Assembly (NCBI GenBank): GCA_007134625.1
Contig: SLKL01000354.1
Location: forward strand, 1-7,659
Reading direction: 5' to 3'
Origin: Saprospiraceae bacterium
GTDB lineage: Bacteria; Bacteroidota; Bacteroidia; Chitinophagales; Saprospiraceae
Length of the DNA stretch: 7,659 nt
How positions within the stretch are numbered: position 1 is the stretch's first letter; every line of letters begins with the position of its first letter. The notes below the pieces were generated by a model. That model was not told the origin of the DNA and ran no database searches. It saw only the letters and a program-made list of their open reading frames with translations. A program made the translations under genes and the position numbers. Shown one piece after another: positions 1 through 5,565 of the stretch.

Positions 1-397
1 CAAATGCCATGGCGACTGTAATTTCAAAGAAGGAAGGTCGCAACTGAAGGGTGAGTTCGTTGATTCTGTTTACAAAATCAATGACAAATTCCTCCTCCAC
101 CAACTGCCCGTCTATCTTTATTCGCTCTCTGAAATCTTTATAATGCGGACTTGTATAGAGTCCCGTTTTCATCCCTGCACACTGCAATGCACCAGCCAAA
201 ATATGAGATACCGAGCCTTTGCCATTGGTGCCTGCTATATGGATAGACTTGAATTTACGCTCAGGATTATCGAGTGCTTGCAGAAGTTGAGTAATGTTAT
301 CCAGGTTTACCTTAAAAGCCTTCGGTCCCACCCGTTGAAACATTGGTAGTTGCTTGTAGAGAAAATCGATGGCCTGTTGGTAGTTGGTAATGATCAT
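1..397 (-). CDS. folC: FolC, folylpolyglutamate synthase / dihydrofolate synthase, N-terminal part (cut by window edge)
   Basis: The enzyme joins glutamate to dihydropteroate or to folates using ATP in the cytoplasm, the last step of dihydrofolate synthesis and the step that retains folates in the cell. About 132 codons are visible of a family normally near 400-430 residues. The Mur-ligase-type P-loop GTNGKGS is at residues 56-62, preceded by SIHIA, exactly as in FolC. It is followed by the family motif LYTSPHYKDFRERIKIDG at residues 80-97, the substrate-side loop typical of FolC. The start is the ATG at 395-397; the protein opens MIITNYQQAIDFLYKQLP, the usual FolC beginning, and there is no Shine-Dalgarno sequence. 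The C-terminal glutamate-ligase domain lies beyond the left edge, so whether the enzyme is mono- or bifunctional cannot be seen. The gene upstream is a T9SS cargo separated by a terminator, so folC probably has its own promoter. Confidence 0.95.
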   Translation of the reverse strand, partial: MIITNYQQAIDFLYKQLPMFQRVGPKAFKVNLDNITQLLQALDNPERKFKSIHIAGTNGKGSVSHILAGALQCAGMKTGLYTSPHYKDFRERIKIDGQLVEEEFVIDFVNRINELTLQLRPSFFEITVAMAF

Positions 398-425
398 TTT
401 GAATTGAAACCGGTAATTGAAAGAG

Positions 426-433
426 CGAAAATA
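426..433 (-). promoter_or_regulatory. Possible -7 box of the folC promoter
   Basis: On the minus strand this reads TATTTTCG, one base away from the Bacteroidota -7 element TAnnTTTG. It would start transcription roughly 20 bases before the folC ATG. I see no -33 TTTG partner at the usual distance, so this is a weak call made mainly from position. Confidence 0.25.
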
Positions 434-577
434 CGATTATTGCAGGAATCAGTATTGATAAATCTGATTGAGCTAAAAGTGCAAGATTTTGGTGCAATGG
501 TGAATATTTCAGGAATACTTGCTGAATAGCTTATTTGAATAAAACGACAAAAACGTTATTAAGAGCATCCGTTATTT

Positions 578-597
578 AAGTTTTTGGTAAAAAACTT
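578..597. repeat. Perfect 8-bp AT-rich inverted repeat, 4-base loop
   Basis: AAGTTTTT (578-585) is the exact reverse complement of AAAAACTT (590-597), with GGTA between. Only one pair is G-C, so the RNA hairpin would be weak, and no U-run follows on either strand, which argues against a standard terminator. It sits in the long gap between folC and the T9SS gene; it could be chance in AT-rich DNA or a protein-binding site. Confidence 0.35.
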
Positions 598-709
598 TAT
601 TAAGGAGAGTACTAATTAAAGATTATCAGGTGATTTTTGATTTAGAACCTCTTGTTCGCCTTGGTCTAAATAATTTCTTATCATACTTGTGTTCACTTCT
701 ACTACAAAG

Positions 710-739
710 AAAAAAAGCCGATACTCTCGCACCGGCTTT
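710..739 (-). terminator. Rho-independent terminator of the T9SS cargo gene, GNRA-capped
   Basis: On the minus strand, 739-729 pairs with 724-714 to give an 11-bp stem (seven Watson-Crick pairs, then G-U, T-A, G-U, C-G) closed by the tetraloop GAGA at 728-725. A run of seven T at 716-710 follows. The stem includes two G-U wobbles that would be mismatches in the opposite-strand RNA, so the structure favours the minus strand. It lies 27 bases after the stop of the leftward T9SS gene. The element is a near copy of the terminator after rpmA. Confidence 0.88.
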
Positions 740-765
740 ATGTAAATTATTTTCAAACTAAAATA

Positions 766-2307
766 TCATTGCTTCACCACCTGTCTCGTCACCACGGTTC
801 CACTCTCTTTGTCGCTGATAACCACATTATAAATACCGGTTGGCCAATTCTGAACATTCAATTCCATTGGACTATTGAACTCACCAGAATGCCATAACCT
901 TCCCAGCATATCGACTACGTGGATACTTTTCAAATTAGAAATTTGCTGATCCAACTCAATATGTATCATATCTTTGGTTGGGTTGGGAAAAATAGTTAAG
1001 GGGTTGTCGGGGTCAATTTCGTAGGTGCTACTAATAAGGACTTGTGAATAAATATATTCTCGTTCTATAATAATTTCTTCAGAAGGCAAGCCATAATCTA
1101 TTTCCCTTAATAACATGTGCTGATCGTTTGCAAATAAAATATAAGGAATATAGGCTCCAATGCTATAATTATAATCCCGCTCAAATTCTGTTCTTCTTGT
1201 ATTAATCCAAACTTCAGGGTCATCCTCTGAGATTTCATATCTTGTAAAAACCGACCAATCACCATGCTGATCATAATCCCTTACAATCCTGAAAACTGGA
1301 TTCCAACCATAAAGAGAGTCAGATGTATTGGTTAAAAAGTCTTCTCCTGTTATTTGCAGATTAAAAACTCCATCATCTTCTTTTTTAGAAATAAATTCTG
1401 ACCCAAACAGCTCGATACTATAAGGCTCAAAATAGGTGCTTTCAACCATTTGGTTTAATTCATTGTAATCATATTCCCACCTACTAAATGGCTTGAGTTC
1501 AGATCCTTCACTAAGATTACTTCTGTAATTATTTATAGATTCAAGCAAGTCTTTATCGTTATGTTGATATTCAGTTAACTGATTCAGATATAGAGAATCA
1601 CCCTGAATATCATATCTATAATTAATTTGATACTTTAAAATTGAGCCTTCATGTTGGCGATCAATAATCTCTTCCAATCGAAAATCTTGTAAATGGTCGC
1701 GCCAAAAGTAAGTTGACCTCTTTGTCAATATATTATCTTCATATTCACGCTCTGTAATGGAAAAGACATCCCACCCCCATTGTGGAGCATTCCAATTAAA
1801 CCTCGTTGCTCGACTTTGGTTGGATTCATGTTCTATATCTCTATAATAGACATATCCCCATGAGTTCAGTTGGCTAATATAGGTAAAAAATGTGTCAGAG
1901 GTAATAAGCCCAAGCTCATCAAACTCATATAATCTTTGACTAACAGGTATAATATCTTGTGAAGATGAATTATATGACCAAATCTCCTGCTTTGTTATTC
2001 TAAATTCTTCATCATATTCAAAAATATCTAATCTTGAAGCCCTTAACTCTCCATCAACAATGGAGTAAGTCTTCAAGGTATCCATGACCATTAGATAATC
2101 ACTACCACTCCCTCTAAAAAACTGGATATCGCCAGAAAAAATAAAATCCTCAACTTCATAAAAAGGCATTCTTTCGTCCCCATGATTGTGGTATAAATCA
2201 ATATTAGACTGTCCAAATTGGGTGTTAGGCAAGAAGAACAAACACAGGAAAAACAAAACTAAGGATAAGTAATAATGTACTTTTGATATAAGGGGTGCGG
2301 TGTTCAT
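766..2307 (-). CDS. Secreted T9SS cargo protein with degenerate ~30-residue repeats and type A sorting domain
   Basis: A 513-residue protein exported by Sec and then across the outer membrane by the type IX system. I chose the ATG at 2305-2307 over an upstream TTG because it gives a clean signal peptide: LSLVLFFLCLFFLP at residues 14-27, with probable cleavage after FGQ at 31-33. Residues ~433-513 form a type A T9SS sorting domain: IFPNP at 439-443, a middle DMLGR, then TGIYNVVI and a basic end VTRQVVKQ. Between them, residues ~92-425 show about nine weak repeats of 30-34 residues, each opening near an R-x-Y-E/D signature (RLYEFDELG, REYEDN, RWEYDYNE, RDYDQHGD), rich in Tyr, Trp and Asp. This resembles YD/RHS-type beta-hairpin repeats, but I cannot assign a family. 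No catalytic motif is visible. It is a single-gene unit bounded by terminators; ligand and role are unknown. Confidence 0.9.
   Translation of the reverse strand: MNTAPLISKVHYYLSLVLFFLCLFFLPNTQFGQSNIDLYHNHGDERMPFYEVEDFIFSGDIQFFRGSGSDYLMVMDTLKTYSIVDGELRASRLDIFEYDEEFRITKQEIWSYNSSSQDIIPVSQRLYEFDELGLITSDTFFTYISQLNSWGYVYYRDIEHESNQSRATRFNWNAPQWGWDVFSITEREYEDNILTKRSTYFWRDHLQDFRLEEIIDRQHEGSILKYQINYRYDIQGDSLYLNQLTEYQHNDKDLLESINNYRSNLSEGSELKPFSRWEYDYNELNQMVESTYFEPYSIELFGSEFISKKEDDGVFNLQITGEDFLTNTSDSLYGWNPVFRIVRDYDQHGDWSVFTRYEISEDDPEVWINTRRTEFERDYNYSIGAYIPYILFANDQHMLLREIDYGLPSEEIIIEREYIYSQVLISSTYEIDPDNPLTIFPNPTKDMIHIELDQQISNLKSIHVVDMLGRLWHSGEFNSPMELNVQNWPTGIYNVVISDKESGTVVTRQVVKQ
1042..2034 (-). repeat. 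Protein-level tandem repeats inside the T9SS cargo gene
   Basis: The encoded segment, residues ~92-422, can be cut into about nine to ten blocks of roughly 30-34 residues, most beginning with R or an aromatic, followed within three residues by Y/E/D pairs. Examples are RLYEFDELG, RDIEHES, REYEDNI, RQHEGSI, WEYDYNE and RDYDQHGD. The repeats are strongly diverged and are not visible as DNA repeats, so they are ancient. The boundaries are approximate and made by eye. Confidence 0.5.
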
Positions 2308-2408
2308 AATTTGATGACTTTGATAATACAAGCCAAGTTATGACAAAATACTGAATTGCCGGGCATTTAAAATATGATATTTTTATTAAGCCAATAAAGA
2401 AATCATAC

Positions 2409-2437
2409 AAAAAAAGCCGATACTTTCGCATCGGCTC
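2409..2437 (-). terminator. Rho-independent terminator of the rplU-rpmA operon, GNRA-capped
   Basis: On the minus strand, 2436-2428 pairs with 2423-2415 in a 9-bp stem containing one G-U wobble. The stem is closed by C-G around the tetraloop GAAA (2427-2424), and G2437 can add a wobble pair at the base. Seven T follow (2415-2409). It starts about 40 bases after the rpmA stop codon, the right place and strand. From the stem base to the end of the T-run it matches the other terminator in this window at 26 of 28 positions. Confidence 0.92.
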
Positions 2438-2478
2438 TTTTTATTCTTAACCAAAATCTTCAGAATTAACTGTATTTC

Positions 2479-2811
2479 TTACTCTTCTTCTGATGCATTA
2501 TCCTGAGTTGCCTGTGGCGCCTCATTTGAAGTGTCCAATGTTTCGTTAACTTCCTCAAAAGCGGGAAGTACAGAAACAAAGGTTCTGTTTAGTCTTTTCT
2601 TTTGAAAGGTCACTTCACCATCTACAAGGGCATAAAGGGTGTGGTCTTTGCCAATACCTACATTATTGCCGGGGTGAAATTTAGTTCCTCTCTGACGTAC
2701 GATGATATTTCCGGCTATGGCTTGCTGACCTCCGAAAAGTTTTACACCTAGTCTTTTACTTTTACTGTCGCGTCCGTTATCCGAACTACCAACACCTTTT
2801 TTATGTGCCAT
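2479..2811 (-). CDS. rpmA: 50S ribosomal protein L27 with acidic C-terminal tail
   Basis: L27 binds the large subunit, its N-terminal tail reaching toward the peptidyl-transferase centre. The 110-residue product starts [16 protein letters not shown], the classic L27 N-terminus without the cleavable extension seen in Firmicutes. It continues with the conserved [10 protein letters not shown], the [12 protein letters not shown] block (38-48) and the [12 protein letters not shown] block (51-62). Most L27 proteins end near residue 85. Here residues 86-110 form an added low-complexity tail with nine Asp/Glu and no Lys/Arg, ending SEEE. The ATG at 2809-2811 is certain. It follows rplU by 25 bp, the standard rplU-rpmA pair, and is closed by a strong terminator. 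obgE, which follows in some other phyla, is absent here. Confidence 0.99.
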   Translation of the reverse strand: MAHKKGVGSSDNGRDSKSKRLGVKLFGGQQAIAGNIIVRQRGTKFHPGNNVGIGKDHTLYALVDGEVTFQKKRLNRTFVSVLPAFEEVNETLDTSNEAPQATQDNASEEE

Positions 2812-2836
2812 GATGAAATAATTTTTAGGTTCTTAA

Positions 2837-3148
2837 TTAAGCTGTAATCTTGTCAATCACCAACTGTGATAAATACTGTCTGTGGCCTCTTTTTACCTTA
2901 TAGCCCTTTCTTCTCTTCTTCTTAAAAACGATCACTTTGTCGTCCTTAAGATGATCAATAACTGTGGCCTCAACCGCTGCACTTTGTACATTGGGAGTCC
3001 CTACGCTGATATTGTCGCCACCGGCAACCAGCAATACTTCATCAAAGGATACCTTTGAACCGGGCTCAGCGCTCAGTCTGTGGACATATAATTTTTGTCC
3101 CTCCTGAACCTTAAATTGCTGACCCGCTATCTTTACTATTGCGTACAT
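2837..3148 (-). CDS. rplU: 50S ribosomal protein L21
   Basis: L21 is a 23S-rRNA-binding protein of the large ribosomal subunit. The 103-residue product has the usual length and all family marks: MYAIVKIAGQQFKVQEG at the N-terminus, the central GSKVSFDEVLLV, and the basic C-terminal stretch FKKKRRKGYKVKRGHRQ ending in LVIDKI. The start is the ATG at 3146-3148; a longer reading from a TTG further upstream adds residues foreign to the family and would run over the promoter. There is no Shine-Dalgarno sequence. It is first of the rplU-rpmA unit, with its own -7 box about 26 bases upstream. The protease gene upstream ends 64 bp away without a clear terminator, so read-through may add to its expression. 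Confidence 0.99.
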   Translation of the reverse strand: MYAIVKIAGQQFKVQEGQKLYVHRLSAEPGSKVSFDEVLLVAGGDNISVGTPNVQSAAVEATVIDHLKDDKVIVFKKKRRKGYKVKRGHRQYLSQLVIDKITA

Positions 3149-3173
3149 AATTCCACTTTTTAAAAACGGACTG

Positions 3174-3181
3174 CAAAGGTA
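3174..3181 (-). promoter_or_regulatory. -7 box of the rplU-rpmA promoter
   Basis: The minus strand reads TACCTTTG, a full match to the Bacteroidota sigma-A -7 element TAnnTTTG. Transcription would start near 3167, giving a leader of about 20 bases before the rplU ATG. The matching -33 TTTG is not clear; only AT-rich sequence lies at that distance. The same octamer stands before the lipoprotein gene at 5523-5530. Confidence 0.65.
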
Positions 3182-3212
3182 AGCCAATTATTTTAATTCA
3201 GGTAATAAATTT

Positions 3213-4457
3213 TTAAAATAATTCACGTAATTCAAATGTAACTACTTTCACCTCCTCATCACGCTCTACCCGCATCCTGATATTCCTGCCCTCTCTTCTG
3301 GATAACTTGTTATTAATACGGTCGAGATTGAGCAGCGATACGGGTATTCGCTGAATGGCTAAAATGCGGTCCCCTCTCATTAATCCGGCTTCTTGTGCAG
3401 GTGAACCCTCTACTATATGTACGATATAAAAATTGTTCAAACGCGGTCCCGCAGCAATGGCATTGATTCCACTTCTGTCAAAATTGAAGGGTCGATCTAC
3501 CCTCCTGTAAGGTCTCACATAAACCTCTGATCTGGGGTAATTGATATAAAGATGAAAGCGACTTAGCAATTGATTGCCAATAATTCCCTGACGGTTCAAA
3601 AATTGAAAATCTGTCGCCATACTGTCCAAATCCTGATAACTTGTTAAAATATTGGGGAATTGCTGATCCCATAGCTCAAACATATTAGAACGTCCGATAT
3701 AACCAACAAGATAACCCCCAAGACCGGAACCCAGATTGCCAACAATTACATTTTCAGGAAGTGATAATTCATCATGTGTATTCGTGTGCACAAGTAAAGG
3801 TAGTGCCGCCCCTGTATCCATTAAAAAATCAAGTTCGAGTGTATCTCTCGAGGGTGTTACATATTCGGCACTGATATAGGGTTTTCGATTAATGAGCTGT
3901 ATGGGGTAAGTTTCGAAATTACTCCGGGGTGGATCAAAATGCTCAAGCCGATGTAATTCGATAAAATTCCGTCTGTAATTGATTTCCACTATATACTCAC
4001 CAAAATAGGAGGCGCCCAATATGCCATGTATATTAACACCGAGGAATTGCCTTATCGTAGTATAGTCCTCTTCCAAAACCAAGATGCTCATCTTCTTTTT
4101 CCTGGCAGGCGGCAGTTGAAGATGGATGTTTCTGACAATGAGTGCAAACAACTCCTCTGTAAGATCAGAACCGTATAGCGGGATTCTCCGGTCGTATTCC
4201 ACCCCCATTAAATCCGTAAGCAATTTCTCAAATAGAATAGTATGTTCAGCACCCGTGTCGAATATGAAATTGAGATCTACCGTACCGAAAAAACGTCCGC
4301 TCACCACAATAAAATCACCATACTCAATAAAGGGAATTCTTACACTTACTCCATCCTGTGTTATATCCTGAATCTGTGAATGCGCATCTTCATTCACCGC
4401 TGACCAGAAAAATGGCAAGCACAGAATTACTATATATAATTTCCTCTTTAAGAACAT
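3213..4457 (-). CDS. Two-lobed retropepsin-like aspartic protease with C-terminal PDZ domain
   Basis: A 414-residue exported protease. I chose the ATG at 4455-4457 over an in-frame TTG 36 bases upstream because it gives a compact signal peptide (FLKRKLYIVILCLPFFW, cleavage near residues 25-28). Two retropepsin-type units follow. The first has FIFDTGAEHT with Asp67-Thr-Gly, later paired with GILGASYF near 146. The second has FLMDTGAALP with Asp214-Thr-Gly, later paired with GIIGNQLL near 291. Each unit thus keeps the DTG loop and the hydrophobic-hydrophobic-Gly motif, so one chain can supply both catalytic aspartates. Residues ~332-412 form a PDZ domain (YIVHIVEGSPAQEAGLMRGDRILAI region), which usually binds protein C-termini. 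It probably acts in the periplasm or at the envelope; no lipobox is seen. Substrate unknown. It is divergent from xerD and precedes rplU on the same strand. Confidence 0.9.
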   Translation of the reverse strand: MFLKRKLYIVILCLPFFWSAVNEDAHSQIQDITQDGVSVRIPFIEYGDFIVVSGRFFGTVDLNFIFDTGAEHTILFEKLLTDLMGVEYDRRIPLYGSDLTEELFALIVRNIHLQLPPARKKKMSILVLEEDYTTIRQFLGVNIHGILGASYFGEYIVEINYRRNFIELHRLEHFDPPRSNFETYPIQLINRKPYISAEYVTPSRDTLELDFLMDTGAALPLLVHTNTHDELSLPENVIVGNLGSGLGGYLVGYIGRSNMFELWDQQFPNILTSYQDLDSMATDFQFLNRQGIIGNQLLSRFHLYINYPRSEVYVRPYRRVDRPFNFDRSGINAIAAGPRLNNFYIVHIVEGSPAQEAGLMRGDRILAIQRIPVSLLNLDRINNKLSRREGRNIRMRVERDEEVKVVTFELRELF

Positions 4458-4512
4458 GCCAATTAAACGTCTGATTGCAATATATGGGTTCAATCAAAAG
4501 TGGATTTTGTTG

Positions 4513-4526
4513 GATTTTACAAAATC
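4513..4526. promoter_or_regulatory. Palindrome and direct repeat in the divergent protease/xerD gap
   Basis: GATTTT (4513-4518) and AAAATC (4521-4526) form a perfect inverted repeat around AC. The left arm is part of a direct repeat, TGGATTTT at 4501-4508 and again at 4511-4518, spaced by ten bases or one helical turn. Lying between two divergent start codons, it is placed like an operator, but no regulator is known from the window and AT-rich DNA yields such words by chance. Confidence 0.35.
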
Positions 4527-4565
4527 AAGCTGAGAAAAAAAGCTTTCAGGTTTTAATAAAACTGT

Positions 4566-4587
4566 ACGTCAAACTAAAAATTGACGT
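4566..4587. repeat. Inverted repeat directly upstream of xerD
   Basis: ACGTCAA (4566-4572) is the exact reverse complement of TTGACGT (4581-4587), separated by eight bases, and ends ten bases before the xerD ATG. Allowing mismatches, it extends to two 11-base arms (4563-4573 and 4580-4590, 8 of 11 matching) around a 6-base centre, the layout of a Xer core site, although the bases do not resemble the known dif consensus well. It may instead be an operator or a leader hairpin that affects translation of xerD. Confidence 0.5.
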
Positions 4588-4597
4588 TTAAAAACTT

Positions 4598-5497
4598 ATG
4601 GACTGGAACATTCTCATTAAAGGATTTCATCAATTCCTGCTTCTTGAACAGGGATTGAGCAAAAACACACTTGCATCCTACAAGAGTGATCTGGAGTTTT
4701 TTGCTGAGTTTTGCTCGGAAAGGGAACCTGCACTTAGGTTGCGTGATGTAGAGACTATCCATATAGAAGAATTTTTGGCTCACCTTTACGATCGCAAATT
4801 GAAAGCGAGTTCACAGGCACGTCATTTGTCGAGTTTGAAAGCCTTTTTTCGGTATGCCATGCTGGAAGAAATAATAAATCATGATCCGGTAGATAAGATT
4901 CAAGGACCAAAACTCGAAAGAAAACTACCCGAAGTCTTATCCGTAGATGAAGTCAATCAACTCATGGACAGTATTGATTTGAGCCTTGCCAACGGCACGA
5001 GAAACAGAGCACTTCTTGAAACCATGTACTCCTGTGGCTTGAGAGTTAGCGAATTGTGTGATCTGCAAATCTCCAATCTCCATCTGGAAATTGAGTTAAT
5101 TAAGGTAAGAGGAAAGGGTAACAAAGAGCGTTGGGTGCCCATAAGTCAACTTGCCATTAATCACCTTCACAACTACATTAACCACAGTAGAAGAACCGGA
5201 AAAATAGTGGACGAAGACATTGTGTTTCTCAATAACCGCGGTAAGCGGCTCAGTCGGCAATCTGTTTTTTTGATTCTAAAAAAATACGCTGAGAATGCAG
5301 GAATTTCGAAAAATATCAGTCCACATACGCTTAGACATTCCTTTGCTACCCATTTGCTGAAAGGAGGTGCTGACCTGAAAGCTATTCAGGATATGCTGGG
5401 ACATGAGTCCATCACCACAACAGAAATTTACGCACATATCGATCAGGATTTTCTCAGAAAAACCATAATGAAGTATCATCCGCGGAACAATCATTAA
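4598..5497 (+). CDS. xerD: Site-specific tyrosine recombinase, XerD type
   Basis: A 299-residue recombinase of the usual Xer length; with its partner it resolves chromosome dimers at dif, normally under FtsK control. The N-terminal SAM-like DNA-binding domain spans residues ~4-90 (FLLLEQGLSKNTLASYKSDL, then the ARHLSSLKAFFRY helix). The catalytic domain spans ~108-290 and holds the full active set: Arg149 in SCGLRVSEL, Lys173 in VRGKGNKER, His243 and Arg246 in SPHTLRHSFATHL, His269 in MLGHESITTTEIY, and nucleophile Tyr278. All are intact, so the enzyme should be active. XerD rather than XerC is the closer fit by eye, but the two are hard to tell apart without a tree. The start is the ATG just after an inverted repeat; there is no Shine-Dalgarno sequence. 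It is transcribed away from the protease gene and followed after 68 bp by the lipoprotein gene, which has its own promoter. Confidence 0.95.
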   Translation: MDWNILIKGFHQFLLLEQGLSKNTLASYKSDLEFFAEFCSEREPALRLRDVETIHIEEFLAHLYDRKLKASSQARHLSSLKAFFRYAMLEEIINHDPVDKIQGPKLERKLPEVLSVDEVNQLMDSIDLSLANGTRNRALLETMYSCGLRVSELCDLQISNLHLEIELIKVRGKGNKERWVPISQLAINHLHNYINHSRRTGKIVDEDIVFLNNRGKRLSRQSVFLILKKYAENAGISKNISPHTLRHSFATHLLKGGADLKAIQDMLGHESITTTEIYAHIDQDFLRKTIMKYHPRNNH

Positions 5498-5509
5498 CCC
5501 AAGCTAATT

Positions 5510-5528
5510 AAGGTAAAAACCTTACCTT
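5510..5528. promoter_or_regulatory. Inverted repeat overlapping the lipoprotein promoter
   Basis: AAGGTAA (5510-5516) and TTACCTT (5522-5528) form a perfect 7-bp inverted repeat with a 5-base spacer. The right arm covers most of the -7 box TACCTTTG, so a protein bound here would block RNA polymerase. It could also form a weak hairpin after xerD, but no T-run follows, so a terminator is less likely. The rplU promoter has the same -7 octamer without this repeat. Confidence 0.45.
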
Positions 5529-5530
5529 TG
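5523..5530 (+). promoter_or_regulatory. -7 box of the lipoprotein-lptB promoter
   Basis: TACCTTTG is a full match to the Bacteroidota -7 element TAnnTTTG and identical to the box before rplU. It predicts a start near 5537 and a leader of about 29 bases. No clear -33 TTTG is seen; the region upstream is the tail of xerD plus an inverted repeat. Confidence 0.65.
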
Positions 5531-5565
5531 ATCGAAATTTGAGCAAAGTACATCTCCAGTAATTA

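Larger units (their letters stand above)
398..709. other. Intergenic region upstream of folC, no gene seen
   Basis: I see no convincing coding frame in this AT-rich gap between folC and the terminator of the next gene. It should hold the leftward folC promoter. The best -7 candidate on the minus strand is TATTTTCG at 426-433, one mismatch from TAnnTTTG and about 29 bases before the folC ATG; no clear -33 element accompanies it. Just upstream is an inverted repeat, AATCAG (447-452) and CTGATT (464-469). Further out is an AT-rich perfect hairpin at 578-597, and TTATTAAG-like words recur near 557, 572 and 597. None of these has a function I can assign. Confidence 0.5.

Noticed and set aside
143..349. 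Plus-strand open frame of 68 codons
   Set aside because: It lies antisense inside folC, whose frame is certain from the P-loop; the peptide shows no recognisable features.
312..497. Minus-strand open frame of 61 codons reaching upstream of folC
   Set aside because: It overlaps the folC start in another frame and translates the folC beginning out of frame; no family resemblance.
2225..2431. Minus-strand open frame of 68 codons with hydrophobic stretches
   Set aside because: It runs through the rpmA terminator and overlaps the signal-peptide coding part of the T9SS gene in another frame; the hydrophobic character follows from the T-rich strand.
3186..3198. AATTA/TAATT hairpin as terminator of the protease gene
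   Set aside because: All-AT 5-bp stem with no G-C pairs; too weak to terminate.
4126..4371. Plus-strand open frame of 81 codons
   Set aside because: Antisense to the protease gene, including its first DTG region, which is clearly coding on the minus strand.
4574..4783. Minus-strand open frame of 69 codons in the xerD region
   Set aside because: Antisense to the xerD N-terminus and its leader repeat; no supporting features.
4598..5497. Integrase of a mobile element or genomic island
   Set aside because: Length, full Xer-type motifs and housekeeping neighbours fit a chromosomal Xer; no att repeats, tRNA or cargo genes are next to it.
5510..5528. Terminator for xerD
   Set aside because: The 7-bp AT-rich hairpin is weak and is followed by TGATCG rather than a T-run; its overlap with a -7 box suits a regulatory site better.
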